Source of the DNA: CAZIKF01 sp964539825
GTDB lineage: Bacteria > Muiribacteriota > UBA6191
Direction of reading: 5' to 3'
Length of the DNA: 22,287 nt
NCBI GenBank assembly: GCA_964539825.1
Contig: CAZIKF010000056.1
Span: 1-22,287, forward strand
Part shown: positions 7,487 through 14,916 of the stretch, piece by piece
Position numbering within the stretch: the stretch's first letter is position 1
How the letters are laid out: every line of letters starts with the position of its first letter
The notes under the pieces: model-generated
The model's database searches: none
What the model was told of the DNA's origin: nothing
Seen by the model: the letters and a program-made list of their open reading frames with translations, nothing else
Translations under genes and position numbers: made by a program

Positions 7487-10102
7487 ATGTCTTTAAATCA
7501 ATTTTCTCCTCTGATTCCCTTTCAGGGACATCCAGATCCAAGGCTTAGGAAAGTAGCCTATTGTGATTTGTTGGAGTCTACCCATCCAAAGGCCCTGGAG
7601 GAGTTATTGGAAGCCCTCAAAAAGGAGCAATCCCTTGTAGTCCGATCAGGAATCGAACGTCGACTAAATATGAAAGTACGGGGAATGCGGCCCAATCAGC
7701 CTGATCCAATGCTTGAGGTATTTGATAAGCTGGGATCGAAAACATCACAGGACCATCTCATCGAAGTATTTCGTGCCGCCCTTGAAAAGGGTGCCTGGCA
7801 GTGTCTGCCAAAGATGCGCGAGTTCTTGAAGGGCGTAGCTGACCCTCATCTCAAGGCTTGCTATCTTCGCCTTGCAGGAAGCCTCCACTTTGAGCAAGTT
7901 GAAGAGATTTCCAGCTTTCTAAACGACCCTGATCCACGCATTGTAATTTTGACATCTGAAATTCTCAATTCCCTGGGTAGCTCTAAAACCATAGCACGTC
8001 TCATACCGCTGAGTAATCACAAGGAACCAGAGGTACGCAGGAGGGTTCTAAGTCTTTTGATGGGACATGGTACTACCGCGCTAGGATGGATTTTAAGAGA
8101 GACGCTTCTAGCGATTCCATCCTGGAAGGTGCATGTTGGATCTGTAGCCGTTGCCAGTGCTTGCGCATTACGAAATAGGGACGGGGGTCGAATTCTGGGG
8201 TTTCTACTACAAGATCAGGAGCCAAGAGTCCGAGACCTGGCTTGTGAAGGCTTTAAGACTGTTTTTGAGCAGGTTCCCAGCCGTATGAAAACTAACCTTC
8301 AAAGAATTCTCAAAGATCTTAATCAGGTTGATTCAGAATGGTATAGAGCCCTCTCCTCCGCGAATCAAATCTCGATCCAGGAAGAGGTTGAACCGGAGGT
8401 AGTTCATGCGAAGGGGTGCTATTTAGACCCTGAAAAGGATCCTGAGACACTTGTCTCGGAGATTCGTGCCTTTAGTTTTGGCATTGAATCCAACGAGCGC
8501 AAGCTTAGAAGCCTGATGAATTATCTCTATCATCCGCATCCAAGGGTAAGAGAGACTTCGCTGGAATGGCTTGGTTCTGGTATTCCACAGCCTTTACTTC
8601 CAATTCTGGTGCCTGTATTGAGCGATTCCGATGCTGCAGTTCGCGCAAGTACTGCCCTGATACTGATGAGTAGGGAAGATGCGGCAGGCCTTTTTGATGA
8701 AGAGATTTGGGAATGCCTGGAGGACCTGGTTCAGGGCAGTGAGGAAGAAAGTCACCTGGCTATTCCCATACTCGAAAAAATGGATTCACAAAGAGCAAAG
8801 GTCCTTCTTAAAAAGCTAATCAGGACGGGCGATGGGAGCGTTGCTGTGGAGGCCCAGCAGACAATAGAGTCTGCCCTTACCCCTGAGGAGGTCGACTCAA
8901 GTGAGGCTTTTGTGTCGGAAGGCGAGGCGCAAAGAAGTAAGAATCTGCTCTTCTCAAACCCAGTGAAGTATCTCGATCAATTAGCTCAGTTTCTGGAGTC
9001 CGGTACTGGTGAGGAGAAGATATCCAGTCTGAAACGTCTTTTAAATTATGAGGTCGTACCCGATCCGGCGGAAACGCTCATCCTGATTCGTAATTCGTTG
9101 AGGGTGGAGGAAGATGCCAAGACTCTTGAGTATATGATCGACGCTGTTGGGGTGCTCTCTTTCGGTGATGAATGGGAGACTCTGGAATCATTCCTCGAGG
9201 GTGAAAATTCAAGTCTAAGCCGTTCGGCGGCAAGGGCACTTTCAAAACTTGGGGACCCGCGTGTTCTGCCCCATCTGAGTGCAATTCAGGAAAGGGAAAA
9301 TCTCCTTGAAACAGACTGGGTGATCCTGGAAGAATCACTGGTGCTATTGACCAAAAAGCGGCCTGATATGGCTCTGTCTCTAATTGAGCGTATGATTGAG
9401 GAGGATTCCCACCAATGGAATCGAGTAATGAAAGCCCTTGAGGAGTGGGAATGTCCGCCAACCGACCTGAATCGAATCTTGATTTCCGCCCTGGACAAGA
9501 AGTGGGAGGGGAAAATCGTCAATTTCATCTTTTCATTTCTCTCCGAGAATGGAGGGCGATGGGATGTGGTTTCCCTGAGAAAGATTCGAAAAAAAGTTTC
9601 AGACAAGAACCTTAGAAAGCGGATTAAAGATCTTGAAACTTCACTGAACATGGGATTCAAACCCGTGACTTCTCCGGGGAGTACTTCATCAGGTGCAATG
9701 CCACGAAGCAAGTTAGTTCACCTTTGGTGGCTGCTTCCCGTATCCACAGTGGGCTTGATTTTGCTGGGCGTGGGTTCCTTCGAGAATTTCCAAAAGCTCC
9801 TTCCTCGCAGCGGTTACCGGGGAATTGAGGAATCAAGATTGCCTTCCCTTGAGGAACTAAACTTTTTTGATCCAGGTGGTCTCAAGGGGCGAATAATCCT
9901 TGTAGATGGTCTTTTTAGGCCAGTTTTGGGGAAGTTGGATTGGAGTGTTGGATTGATATCAAAGCGACTCGTATACCTGAGAGGTAAATCATCCCCACGC
10001 CAAAGTTCCAGGAGTAGGTTTAAAGTTAGGATTTTGGAGATCGGTCCCCTGGGAACTCTTTATGTTCAAAGACTGCGTAAGAGAAAGATCCCGCAATCGT
10101 AG
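7487..10102 (+). CDS. HEAT-repeat protein with a single C-terminal membrane span
   Basis: This 871-residue protein consists mostly of HEAT/PBS-lyase-type helical repeats, seen as recurring HPDPRLRK, DPDPRIV, EPEVRRRVLSLL, EPRVRDLA, HPHPRVRETSLEWL, SDAAVRASTALIL and SRSAARALSKLGDPRVLPHL units over residues 1 to about 620. One hydrophobic span lies at about 745-765 (LLPVSTVGLILLGVG), followed by about 105 mostly basic residues that should lie on the other side of the membrane. The repeat region would act as a cytoplasmic scaffold tethered to the inner membrane, perhaps for the MoxR/TraB-like pair encoded just upstream. The ribosome binding site AGGG overlaps the stop of the preceding gene (gap 8 bases). 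It converges with the minus-strand operon, with only 20 bases between stops. Confidence 0.75.
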   Translation: MSLNQFSPLIPFQGHPDPRLRKVAYCDLLESTHPKALEELLEALKKEQSLVVRSGIERRLNMKVRGMRPNQPDPMLEVFDKLGSKTSQDHLIEVFRAALEKGAWQCLPKMREFLKGVADPHLKACYLRLAGSLHFEQVEEISSFLNDPDPRIVILTSEILNSLGSSKTIARLIPLSNHKEPEVRRRVLSLLMGHGTTALGWILRETLLAIPSWKVHVGSVAVASACALRNRDGGRILGFLLQDQEPRVRDLACEGFKTVFEQVPSRMKTNLQRILKDLNQVDSEWYRALSSANQISIQEEVEPEVVHAKGCYLDPEKDPETLVSEIRAFSFGIESNERKLRSLMNYLYHPHPRVRETSLEWLGSGIPQPLLPILVPVLSDSDAAVRASTALILMSREDAAGLFDEEIWECLEDLVQGSEEESHLAIPILEKMDSQRAKVLLKKLIRTGDGSVAVEAQQTIESALTPEEVDSSEAFVSEGEAQRSKNLLFSNPVKYLDQLAQFLESGTGEEKISSLKRLLNYEVVPDPAETLILIRNSLRVEEDAKTLEYMIDAVGVLSFGDEWETLESFLEGENSSLSRSAARALSKLGDPRVLPHLSAIQERENLLETDWVILEESLVLLTKKRPDMALSLIERMIEEDSHQWNRVMKALEEWECPPTDLNRILISALDKKWEGKIVNFIFSFLSENGGRWDVVSLRKIRKKVSDKNLRKRIKDLETSLNMGFKPVTSPGSTSSGAMPRSKLVHLWWLLPVSTVGLILLGVGSFENFQKLLPRSGYRGIEESRLPSLEELNFFDPGGLKGRIILVDGLFRPVLGKLDWSVGLISKRLVYLRGKSSPRQSSRSRFKVRILEIGPLGTLYVQRLRKRKIPQS

Positions 10103-10122
10103 TTTGGCGCTAAGAAAAGCTC

Positions 10123-12117
10123 TCAGATCCGGTACCCTCTTGGCCTCGATAGAAACTCCAAAATGCCATCTTCGGAAAGAAGCCAGAGTTGTCCCCCTGG
10201 ATCCAGGATTGTAACCTGGGAGCGGTGGAGGGTTAACAGTCCCCTGGAAATCGAGGATTGTTTAGAGAATGGAGTGAAGTTTTGATTGGAATCAGAACGA
10301 AACAAAGTGCCGGATTTCTCATCTAACAGTATTAAGTCAGTTCCTCTCTCAATGACGGCAAATGGCTTGACTCGGTCCTTGATCTCATATCGCATTTTGT
10401 TAGAGCCGTCACCCGCAATAGCAAAAAACTGATCTACGCAGTTTTCCTGTGCATCTGCCAGGCAGGCTTTGAATCCATAAAGAACTCTCCTTGAGCTGAA
10501 TAAAAAGGCCTCAGAAGCCCATGATTCACCTACCTTAATTGGATTCCATTGTTCGCCATCAACACTATTCCAGGCAGCTGTCAGAATTCCTTCCTGCCTC
10601 ATCAAAATCCACAATGACTTTTCATCAGTGATGAATTGAAGATCTTGATGGATTTCAAGAGTTTTGATCGGAAGGGTTGAACCTTTAGGACTCCATTGGA
10701 ATCCATCTTCGCTATCCCAGCTAGAGATTATTTTTCCACTTCGACTCCAGGCTCGGAGTTTATCGGTTTCAAAAATTGGGTCTATGAGCACCGTAGTTCC
10801 CAGGACCTCCTCCACCTGGCCTCGTAAACCTGGTTGGGGACGCCAGGTCGCCGTTGAATCAAAGTTATAGCAGGTGCCGCTTTTAGTAAGCGCAATAAGC
10901 CTCCCTTGAAGGGAAACGAGAGCGACCGGATCTTTTAGTTCAGGAGGGGCTCTACCCACTCTTAAGAAGTGGGGAAGGTGATTAAGAAAACTCTGAATTA
11001 ACTTTTCCTGGGAATACGGGGAGGAGGAATTCAAGGTCCAGTTGGATCCAAAGAGACTATGCTCATGACCTTCTGGTATCTGGTTTCCCTCTTCGAGCAC
11101 CAGGCGCTCAGCGGTTGTTCTAACATCGCTATCTCTGAGCGTCATGGAGGTGAGTTTCAGTAGAAAATGACTATGATGAGCCAGCTCTTGTGATTCTGAG
11201 GAACTCCTTAAATACTCTAGAGCCCTGTTCAGCATAGTCCTTTTTAGCAGAGTCTGAAATTGTTTTGGATCTATCTCCTCGAGTAAGACGGGAATTTCAA
11301 TTTTGACAGCCTGCTCGCCTAGCTCCATCAGTTCCACATCCGAAACCTTCAAACTTTTAAAAATTTTGGATCCATGTAGAAAAGTGATGAGTTCAGCCCT
11401 TGAAATTTCCCGCATCCGCCTGACCAGTACCAACAGAAGTTCTCCCATATGAAAGAACCAACGCCTCTTCATATGGGCGAATTCTTCGCTATCTGATTCT
11501 TTGGCTGTGCTTAGTGATGAAACTGCTGAAATCAGTGTGGAGGCTTCCAGCAGCTTTTTGTGGGTAAAAAATCTGAGTGGAGAACAGAGGTCAAGTTTAC
11601 GCAGAGCTTTCTCTGCGTTCAGAATGACCTGAATATCCATTTCCTCTAGCTTTGGAGCGTAGGAATCCTCCTTCTCAATTGGTCCAGAGGGAAGGTTGGA
11701 CAGACCCAGGGTGACCAGCGGATTTGGAGGGAGAAAGGGGCGAGCGCGATCCAGGCGGGTATTCAGGGTCCAGGTTTGAAATTTATGTTTATTCCTTGTA
11801 GATACTACTGATAGTTCAAAATTCGGATCCTCATTCGAAGCCTGCTTTACCTTGAGGGGAGTGACTGAATAGCGTCCATTCTCGGTATCAATACTGAGGG
11901 TTGGAATTTCCAACAATGAACTTAATTCCCCGGGAAGTCTTGAATCTCTTTCGAGCAACTGTGCTGAAAATTGAGCAACACTAAGAATCTGTACCAGGTC
12001 AGTACCGTTACGGGGCTGCTCTTGGTCCTTGAATAGTGTCTTCATGTGAAGTGTGGCGCAAAAGAGAAGCAGGAGAACTGAAAGTCCGGTAATGAAAAGA
12101 AAACCGAAATCCTTCAT
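10123..12117 (-). CDS. Membrane-anchored protein with C-terminal Asp-box (BNR) propeller-like region
   Basis: From the ATG at 12117, whose ATGA overlaps the upstream stop, the product is 664 residues. An earlier in-frame ATG at 12132 would add five residues inside the upstream gene. A strong hydrophobic helix at about residues 4-22 (FLFITGLSVLLLLF) anchors or exports the protein. The middle (about 130-390) is helical and charged. The last 250 residues are strand-rich and contain two Asp-box-like motifs, SEDGFQW near 472 and SVDGEQW near 520, plus a weaker SDSNQNF near 609. Their spacing of roughly 50 to 90 residues fits blades of a beta-propeller. Asp boxes occur in sialidases and photosystem-repair-like propellers, but no catalytic residues can be assigned. 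It is the last gene of a tightly overlapping minus-strand operon. Confidence 0.6.
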   Translation of the reverse strand: MKDFGFLFITGLSVLLLLFCATLHMKTLFKDQEQPRNGTDLVQILSVAQFSAQLLERDSRLPGELSSLLEIPTLSIDTENGRYSVTPLKVKQASNEDPNFELSVVSTRNKHKFQTWTLNTRLDRARPFLPPNPLVTLGLSNLPSGPIEKEDSYAPKLEEMDIQVILNAEKALRKLDLCSPLRFFTHKKLLEASTLISAVSSLSTAKESDSEEFAHMKRRWFFHMGELLLVLVRRMREISRAELITFLHGSKIFKSLKVSDVELMELGEQAVKIEIPVLLEEIDPKQFQTLLKRTMLNRALEYLRSSSESQELAHHSHFLLKLTSMTLRDSDVRTTAERLVLEEGNQIPEGHEHSLFGSNWTLNSSSPYSQEKLIQSFLNHLPHFLRVGRAPPELKDPVALVSLQGRLIALTKSGTCYNFDSTATWRPQPGLRGQVEEVLGTTVLIDPIFETDKLRAWSRSGKIISSWDSEDGFQWSPKGSTLPIKTLEIHQDLQFITDEKSLWILMRQEGILTAAWNSVDGEQWNPIKVGESWASEAFLFSSRRVLYGFKACLADAQENCVDQFFAIAGDGSNKMRYEIKDRVKPFAVIERGTDLILLDEKSGTLFRSDSNQNFTPFSKQSSISRGLLTLHRSQVTILDPGGQLWLLSEDGILEFLSRPRGYRI

Positions 12118-12671
12118 AGTCCCACTACCCATTTATAGTCTTGTGAAAATATGGAAAAAACTCCTGATCGGTCCAGAATCCGAGATTTACCCTGGTAGCT
12201 AATTTCCACCTTAACCTGGCCGATATGCTGATCACCTTCGTGTCTTTGGCTCTGCACTTGAAAACTGGTGACGGGAAGGGTGGTCAGGGAAGTACAGTTA
12301 AGACCTTTGAGAAATTTCTGATCTGAGTATTCCTTTTCACTCTCTAAATGAGTGGTATTCAGACACAAGCTGGACTTTTTCGTGGAGTCTAGCCTGAGAA
12401 TATTCAAATGCCCAGATTGAGATCGAAGGACTAAGATATCAGACCAGCTGCTTTCCGTAGCCTCCTTTTCAGTGTATGGATAAAGAACCTCCTGAGCTTG
12501 TGAAATTCGCCAGCTCAAATTCCAAAGTAAAGCTCCTTCCTCGGATGCGTAGGGATGCTCAATCGGTGTTGTTAGAGATTCCCAGGATGAAAAAAGCAGC
12601 AGAGAGGAACCCAGCGTCAGGACGGAGCAGATTAGAAGGAGTGACGCTGTTGTGCTTTGTCTTGAATTCAT
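12114..12671 (-). CDS. Pseudopilin-like or TadE/G-like single-span protein, unknown function
   Basis: From the ATG at 12671 the product is 185 residues. The ATG shares its first base with the upstream stop (TAATG); a GTG two codons earlier is possible but less likely. A short basic start (MNSRQST) precedes a hydrophobic helix (SLLLICSVLTLGSSLLLF, about 10-27), followed by a strand-rich exported domain with two cysteines (near 100 and 125) that could form a disulfide. The architecture (short cytoplasmic tail, one helix, beta-rich body) is that of minor pseudopilins and TadE/TadG-type proteins, but there is no G-F-x-L-E prepilin cleavage site, so this is an analogy only. The downstream gene begins within its stop codon (ATGA). 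Confidence 0.6.
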   Translation of the reverse strand: MNSRQSTTASLLLICSVLTLGSSLLLFSSWESLTTPIEHPYASEEGALLWNLSWRISQAQEVLYPYTEKEATESSWSDILVLRSQSGHLNILRLDSTKKSSLCLNTTHLESEKEYSDQKFLKGLNCTSLTTLPVTSFQVQSQRHEGDQHIGQVKVEISYQGKSRILDRSGVFSIFSQDYKWVVGL

Positions 12672-13153
12672 TACCACGCGTGTCCTTGTGTGGATGAAGG
12701 TAAGAATGAGCTAAGTTTGGTCCTGGTATTTTTTCCAAGGCTGAGACTGTACAAACTGACATCGAGACGGATGGGACTTGGAGTCAGGAGCGGGGGAAGG
12801 GGAAGTGAGGGATCTGGGGCGTTAAGTGGATTCCATTTAATGGTCAGAAGGTCATCTGTACCCAATTGCTCCTGCAGCCGAGATCCAAGGTCCCGCAAGA
12901 TTGAGTTCTTACCACTCGGTTTGAATTCGTCTGACTTCTTCCTTGATATTTGAAGTTCGCCCGTCAAAGGAAGGTCCAAGGTCTTCAAAGCCTTTATAGC
13001 CTGGGCTGAGATTCCCTGGAGCTTCCAGTCCCTGTCCAGCTTCCATTCAAGGATTCTCGATTCCTTTTTCTGGTCCAGGGTGACCTTTATCCTTGTCCAA
13101 AGACTGGAACAGAAGAGAAGAATGGAAAGAACGAATGCGATTCTTGAAATCAT
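12671..13153 (-). CDS. Small single-span envelope protein, unknown function
   Basis: This 160-residue protein opens with a hydrophobic helix (MISRIAFVLSILLFCSSLW) followed by a charged segment (KKESRILEWKLDRDWK) and a proline-rich region (LPLPPLLTPSP) near 117-127. It should be membrane-anchored with its body outside the cytoplasm. I do not recognise a family. The stop overlaps the ATG of the following gene by one base. Its own ATG sits one base after the stop of a possible tiny upstream ORF. Together with the two downstream genes it forms a co-translated set whose products all start with a single hydrophobic helix, as in pseudopilin or Tad minor-subunit clusters. Confidence 0.6.
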   Translation of the reverse strand: MISRIAFVLSILLFCSSLWTRIKVTLDQKKESRILEWKLDRDWKLQGISAQAIKALKTLDLPLTGELQISRKKSDEFKPSGKNSILRDLGSRLQEQLGTDDLLTIKWNPLNAPDPSLPLPPLLTPSPIRLDVSLYSLSLGKNTRTKLSSFLPSSTQGHAW

Positions 13154-13154
13154 C

Positions 13155-13253
13155 TCAGCGACCAGTCATTTCTATGGCCAGGATCATCCATAATGAGCAA
13201 AGATAGTCTATCAGGAAAGCAAACAGTATACCCGTTTGCAGGGTCTTGACCAA
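13155..13253 (-). CDS. Possible tiny hydrophobic ORF at the head of the minus-strand operon
   Basis: An open frame of 32 codons from a TTG at 13253 (about 10 more codons are open upstream, with no ATG) ends at a TGA one base before the ATG of the 160-residue gene. The peptide has a basic start (VKTLQTG) and a hydrophobic core (ILFAFLIDYLCSLWMILAI), so it would be a single membrane helix. Tight spacing to the next gene, matching the 1-4-nt overlaps further down the operon, is the main support. Against it are the lack of an ATG and of a clear ribosome binding site. It could also be the tail of a gene broken by a frameshift, or chance. Confidence 0.25.
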   Translation of the reverse strand: MVKTLQTGILFAFLIDYLCSLWMILAIEMTGR

Positions 13254-13370
13254 AATCAGTTCATTTAGAGAAAATTTAGATTAATCCCTTCGTTTTTCAA
13301 TCAACACGCGAAATTGGTAATCTTCTGAGAATTGCCTGAGTACCATCCTTAGGTGTACACTTCTTGGCAG

Positions 13371-14879
13371 ATGCGGCTTCTCCTTTTCTTCCTCATTTTT
13401 TCATTCGTGGAAAGCGCAAGTATAAGGGCCATTAAGAAACTATATCTGGCCCGAAACTACCGGGGAATTCTGAAAGAATATAGTAAGGATCCGGGTTCCT
13501 TTTCCACTCCTGCGCAACTTGAAATTCTGGCCCTCACCCATAAATCCCTGGGTAATTTCGGGAAGGTTATCAGGGTTTGCGCCCAGGTCATGGAGGAAAG
13601 CAGCAGTGAGAATTGTTCCAAGCTCCTTTTTCAAATGAAGAAGTCCAAGCCAAATCTCTATCAGCGCGAACTTGGCTGGTATTACATGGAACGCGGCGAG
13701 ACTCAATCAGCTTTTGTAAAGTTCTATTCTCTGATTCGAAAGAATCCCGATGATCAGGATGTTCGCAGGGGGTTACTGCGTATTTTTCAAACTTCTAGAG
13801 CCTATGATCATATGCTCGAACAGCTATGGCAAATGACGCCGACAGAGGAAACTCGTAGTCTGCAGCAATGGCTGAAGCTCGTTCGCATTAAGTTTCGGAA
13901 ACGACTTCTTAAACAAGATCTGGAACTGATTGAGGGAGATCTGTATTCGTACTATACCCTCCTTTTTCTGAGTCAAAAGACCCATCCGAATTACTATGAA
14001 CCTCTCCTCTCCCTATATAAAGAGCGATCTGAAACTGAAGGCACAGAAGAGGATCAAGTTCGCTATGCCAATCTATTATTCATCGGAGGAAAACTAAAGG
14101 AGACCAGGGAAATCGCTGACCGATTGGAAGGAAAATTACAGCATCCCGTCTCAATTCTAAGCCTGGAAGCACTTCTTAAGAGGCTTCCACCCAAACCGAA
14201 GCCGCCTGAAAAAATTCAAAGTTTGGAACAGGCGTCTACAGAAGGATCCCGGGAAAATGTCATTCTCGCGCCTGAAATACCTGCTTCTCATGTTGTTGAA
14301 GAAACTGAGCCAGATTTGCTGCAGCCCTTTGACTTTAGTGAATTGAAGTTCGCGACCCTGGAAGATCTAAAGCCCTTTGAGGATCTGCATATGGACTTCA
14401 AAAAGAGATTGGCTCGTACTAAAAATGAAGGTGAGCGCCGCTGGGTTTTTGAACAGGTTCGCGAGAAGTTGATGGAAATGGATAGCTCCCATCTGGACCC
14501 GACCAAACATCCTGTGGAAAAATATTTTCACTCAGAAGATGGGAAGCGATTCGGTGAGAAACTTGAAAAACTGAGACAGGAAGCCCTCAAAACGGATCGT
14601 AAGAACTCCAGGGTTTACGAAGGGGAACTCGAAAAGATTCGTTCTGAAATTAGTTCAGCTCCAGGGAAAGAGGACCGTCAAAGGATTTTAAAGCAGTTTT
14701 ATTATCGCTGGAAAACTACTTCAGAAAATCAATTCCTGGACCCACGGGTGAGAGGGGCCTGGGAATACTATCTGGAATCTCCAGAGGGAACTCGCTTGCT
14801 TGAATACGTGCAAGATGAAGTGGATAAGCTCGGACTGAAGCAAAATCAGACACCCTTCACCCGGGTATGGCAGTATTAA
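13371..14879 (+). CDS. Secreted TPR/coiled-coil protein, unknown function
   Basis: The product from ATG 13371 is 502 residues; a GTG at 13353 would add six. The ATG is preferred because it gives a normal signal peptide (MRLLLFFLIFSFVESA, probable cleavage after ESA or nearby). Residues about 20-260 are helical, with TPR-like units such as RELGWYYMERGETQSAFVKFYSLIRKNPDD. A proline- and glutamate-rich linker (about 265-320) follows, then a highly charged helical C-terminus (about 330-470) likely to form coiled coil. It is probably periplasmic and acts as a binding scaffold. It is transcribed divergently from the pseudopilin-like operon and convergently to the 776-residue secreted protein. No ribosome binding site is obvious for either start. 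Confidence 0.65.
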   Translation: MRLLLFFLIFSFVESASIRAIKKLYLARNYRGILKEYSKDPGSFSTPAQLEILALTHKSLGNFGKVIRVCAQVMEESSSENCSKLLFQMKKSKPNLYQRELGWYYMERGETQSAFVKFYSLIRKNPDDQDVRRGLLRIFQTSRAYDHMLEQLWQMTPTEETRSLQQWLKLVRIKFRKRLLKQDLELIEGDLYSYYTLLFLSQKTHPNYYEPLLSLYKERSETEGTEEDQVRYANLLFIGGKLKETREIADRLEGKLQHPVSILSLEALLKRLPPKPKPPEKIQSLEQASTEGSRENVILAPEIPASHVVEETEPDLLQPFDFSELKFATLEDLKPFEDLHMDFKKRLARTKNEGERRWVFEQVREKLMEMDSSHLDPTKHPVEKYFHSEDGKRFGEKLEKLRQEALKTDRKNSRVYEGELEKIRSEISSAPGKEDRQRILKQFYYRWKTTSENQFLDPRVRGAWEYYLESPEGTRLLEYVQDEVDKLGLKQNQTPFTRVWQY

Positions 14880-14910
14880 GAGGGTCGGAAGCAGGAGGAG
14901 CGGCTCCCTC
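14880..14910. terminator. Possible hairpin between convergent genes
   Basis: The 37-base gap between two convergent stops holds a short GC-rich inverted repeat: GGAG (14897-14900), loop CGG, CTCC (14904-14907). It is partly nested in an alternative AGGG/CCCT pairing (14881-14884 with 14906-14909). No T-run follows on either strand, so a terminator role is weakly supported. Confidence 0.25.
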
Positions 14911-14916
14911 GAACCT

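Noticed and set aside
9652..9664. tRNA T-arm-like sequence GGGATTCAAACCC
   Set aside because: It lies inside the HEAT-protein gene in frame, with no cloverleaf around it.
9286..9711. 141-residue minus-strand open frame
   Set aside because: It is opposite the well-supported HEAT-repeat gene and has arginine/serine-rich shadow composition.
10103..10122. Terminator between convergent genes
   Set aside because: The 20-base gap shows no convincing stem followed by a T-run on either strand.
10123..13153. Firm assignment of the operon to Tad or type II secretion
   Set aside because: Only the one-helix architecture fits; no prepilin cleavage site, ATPase, secretin or platform gene is present in the window.
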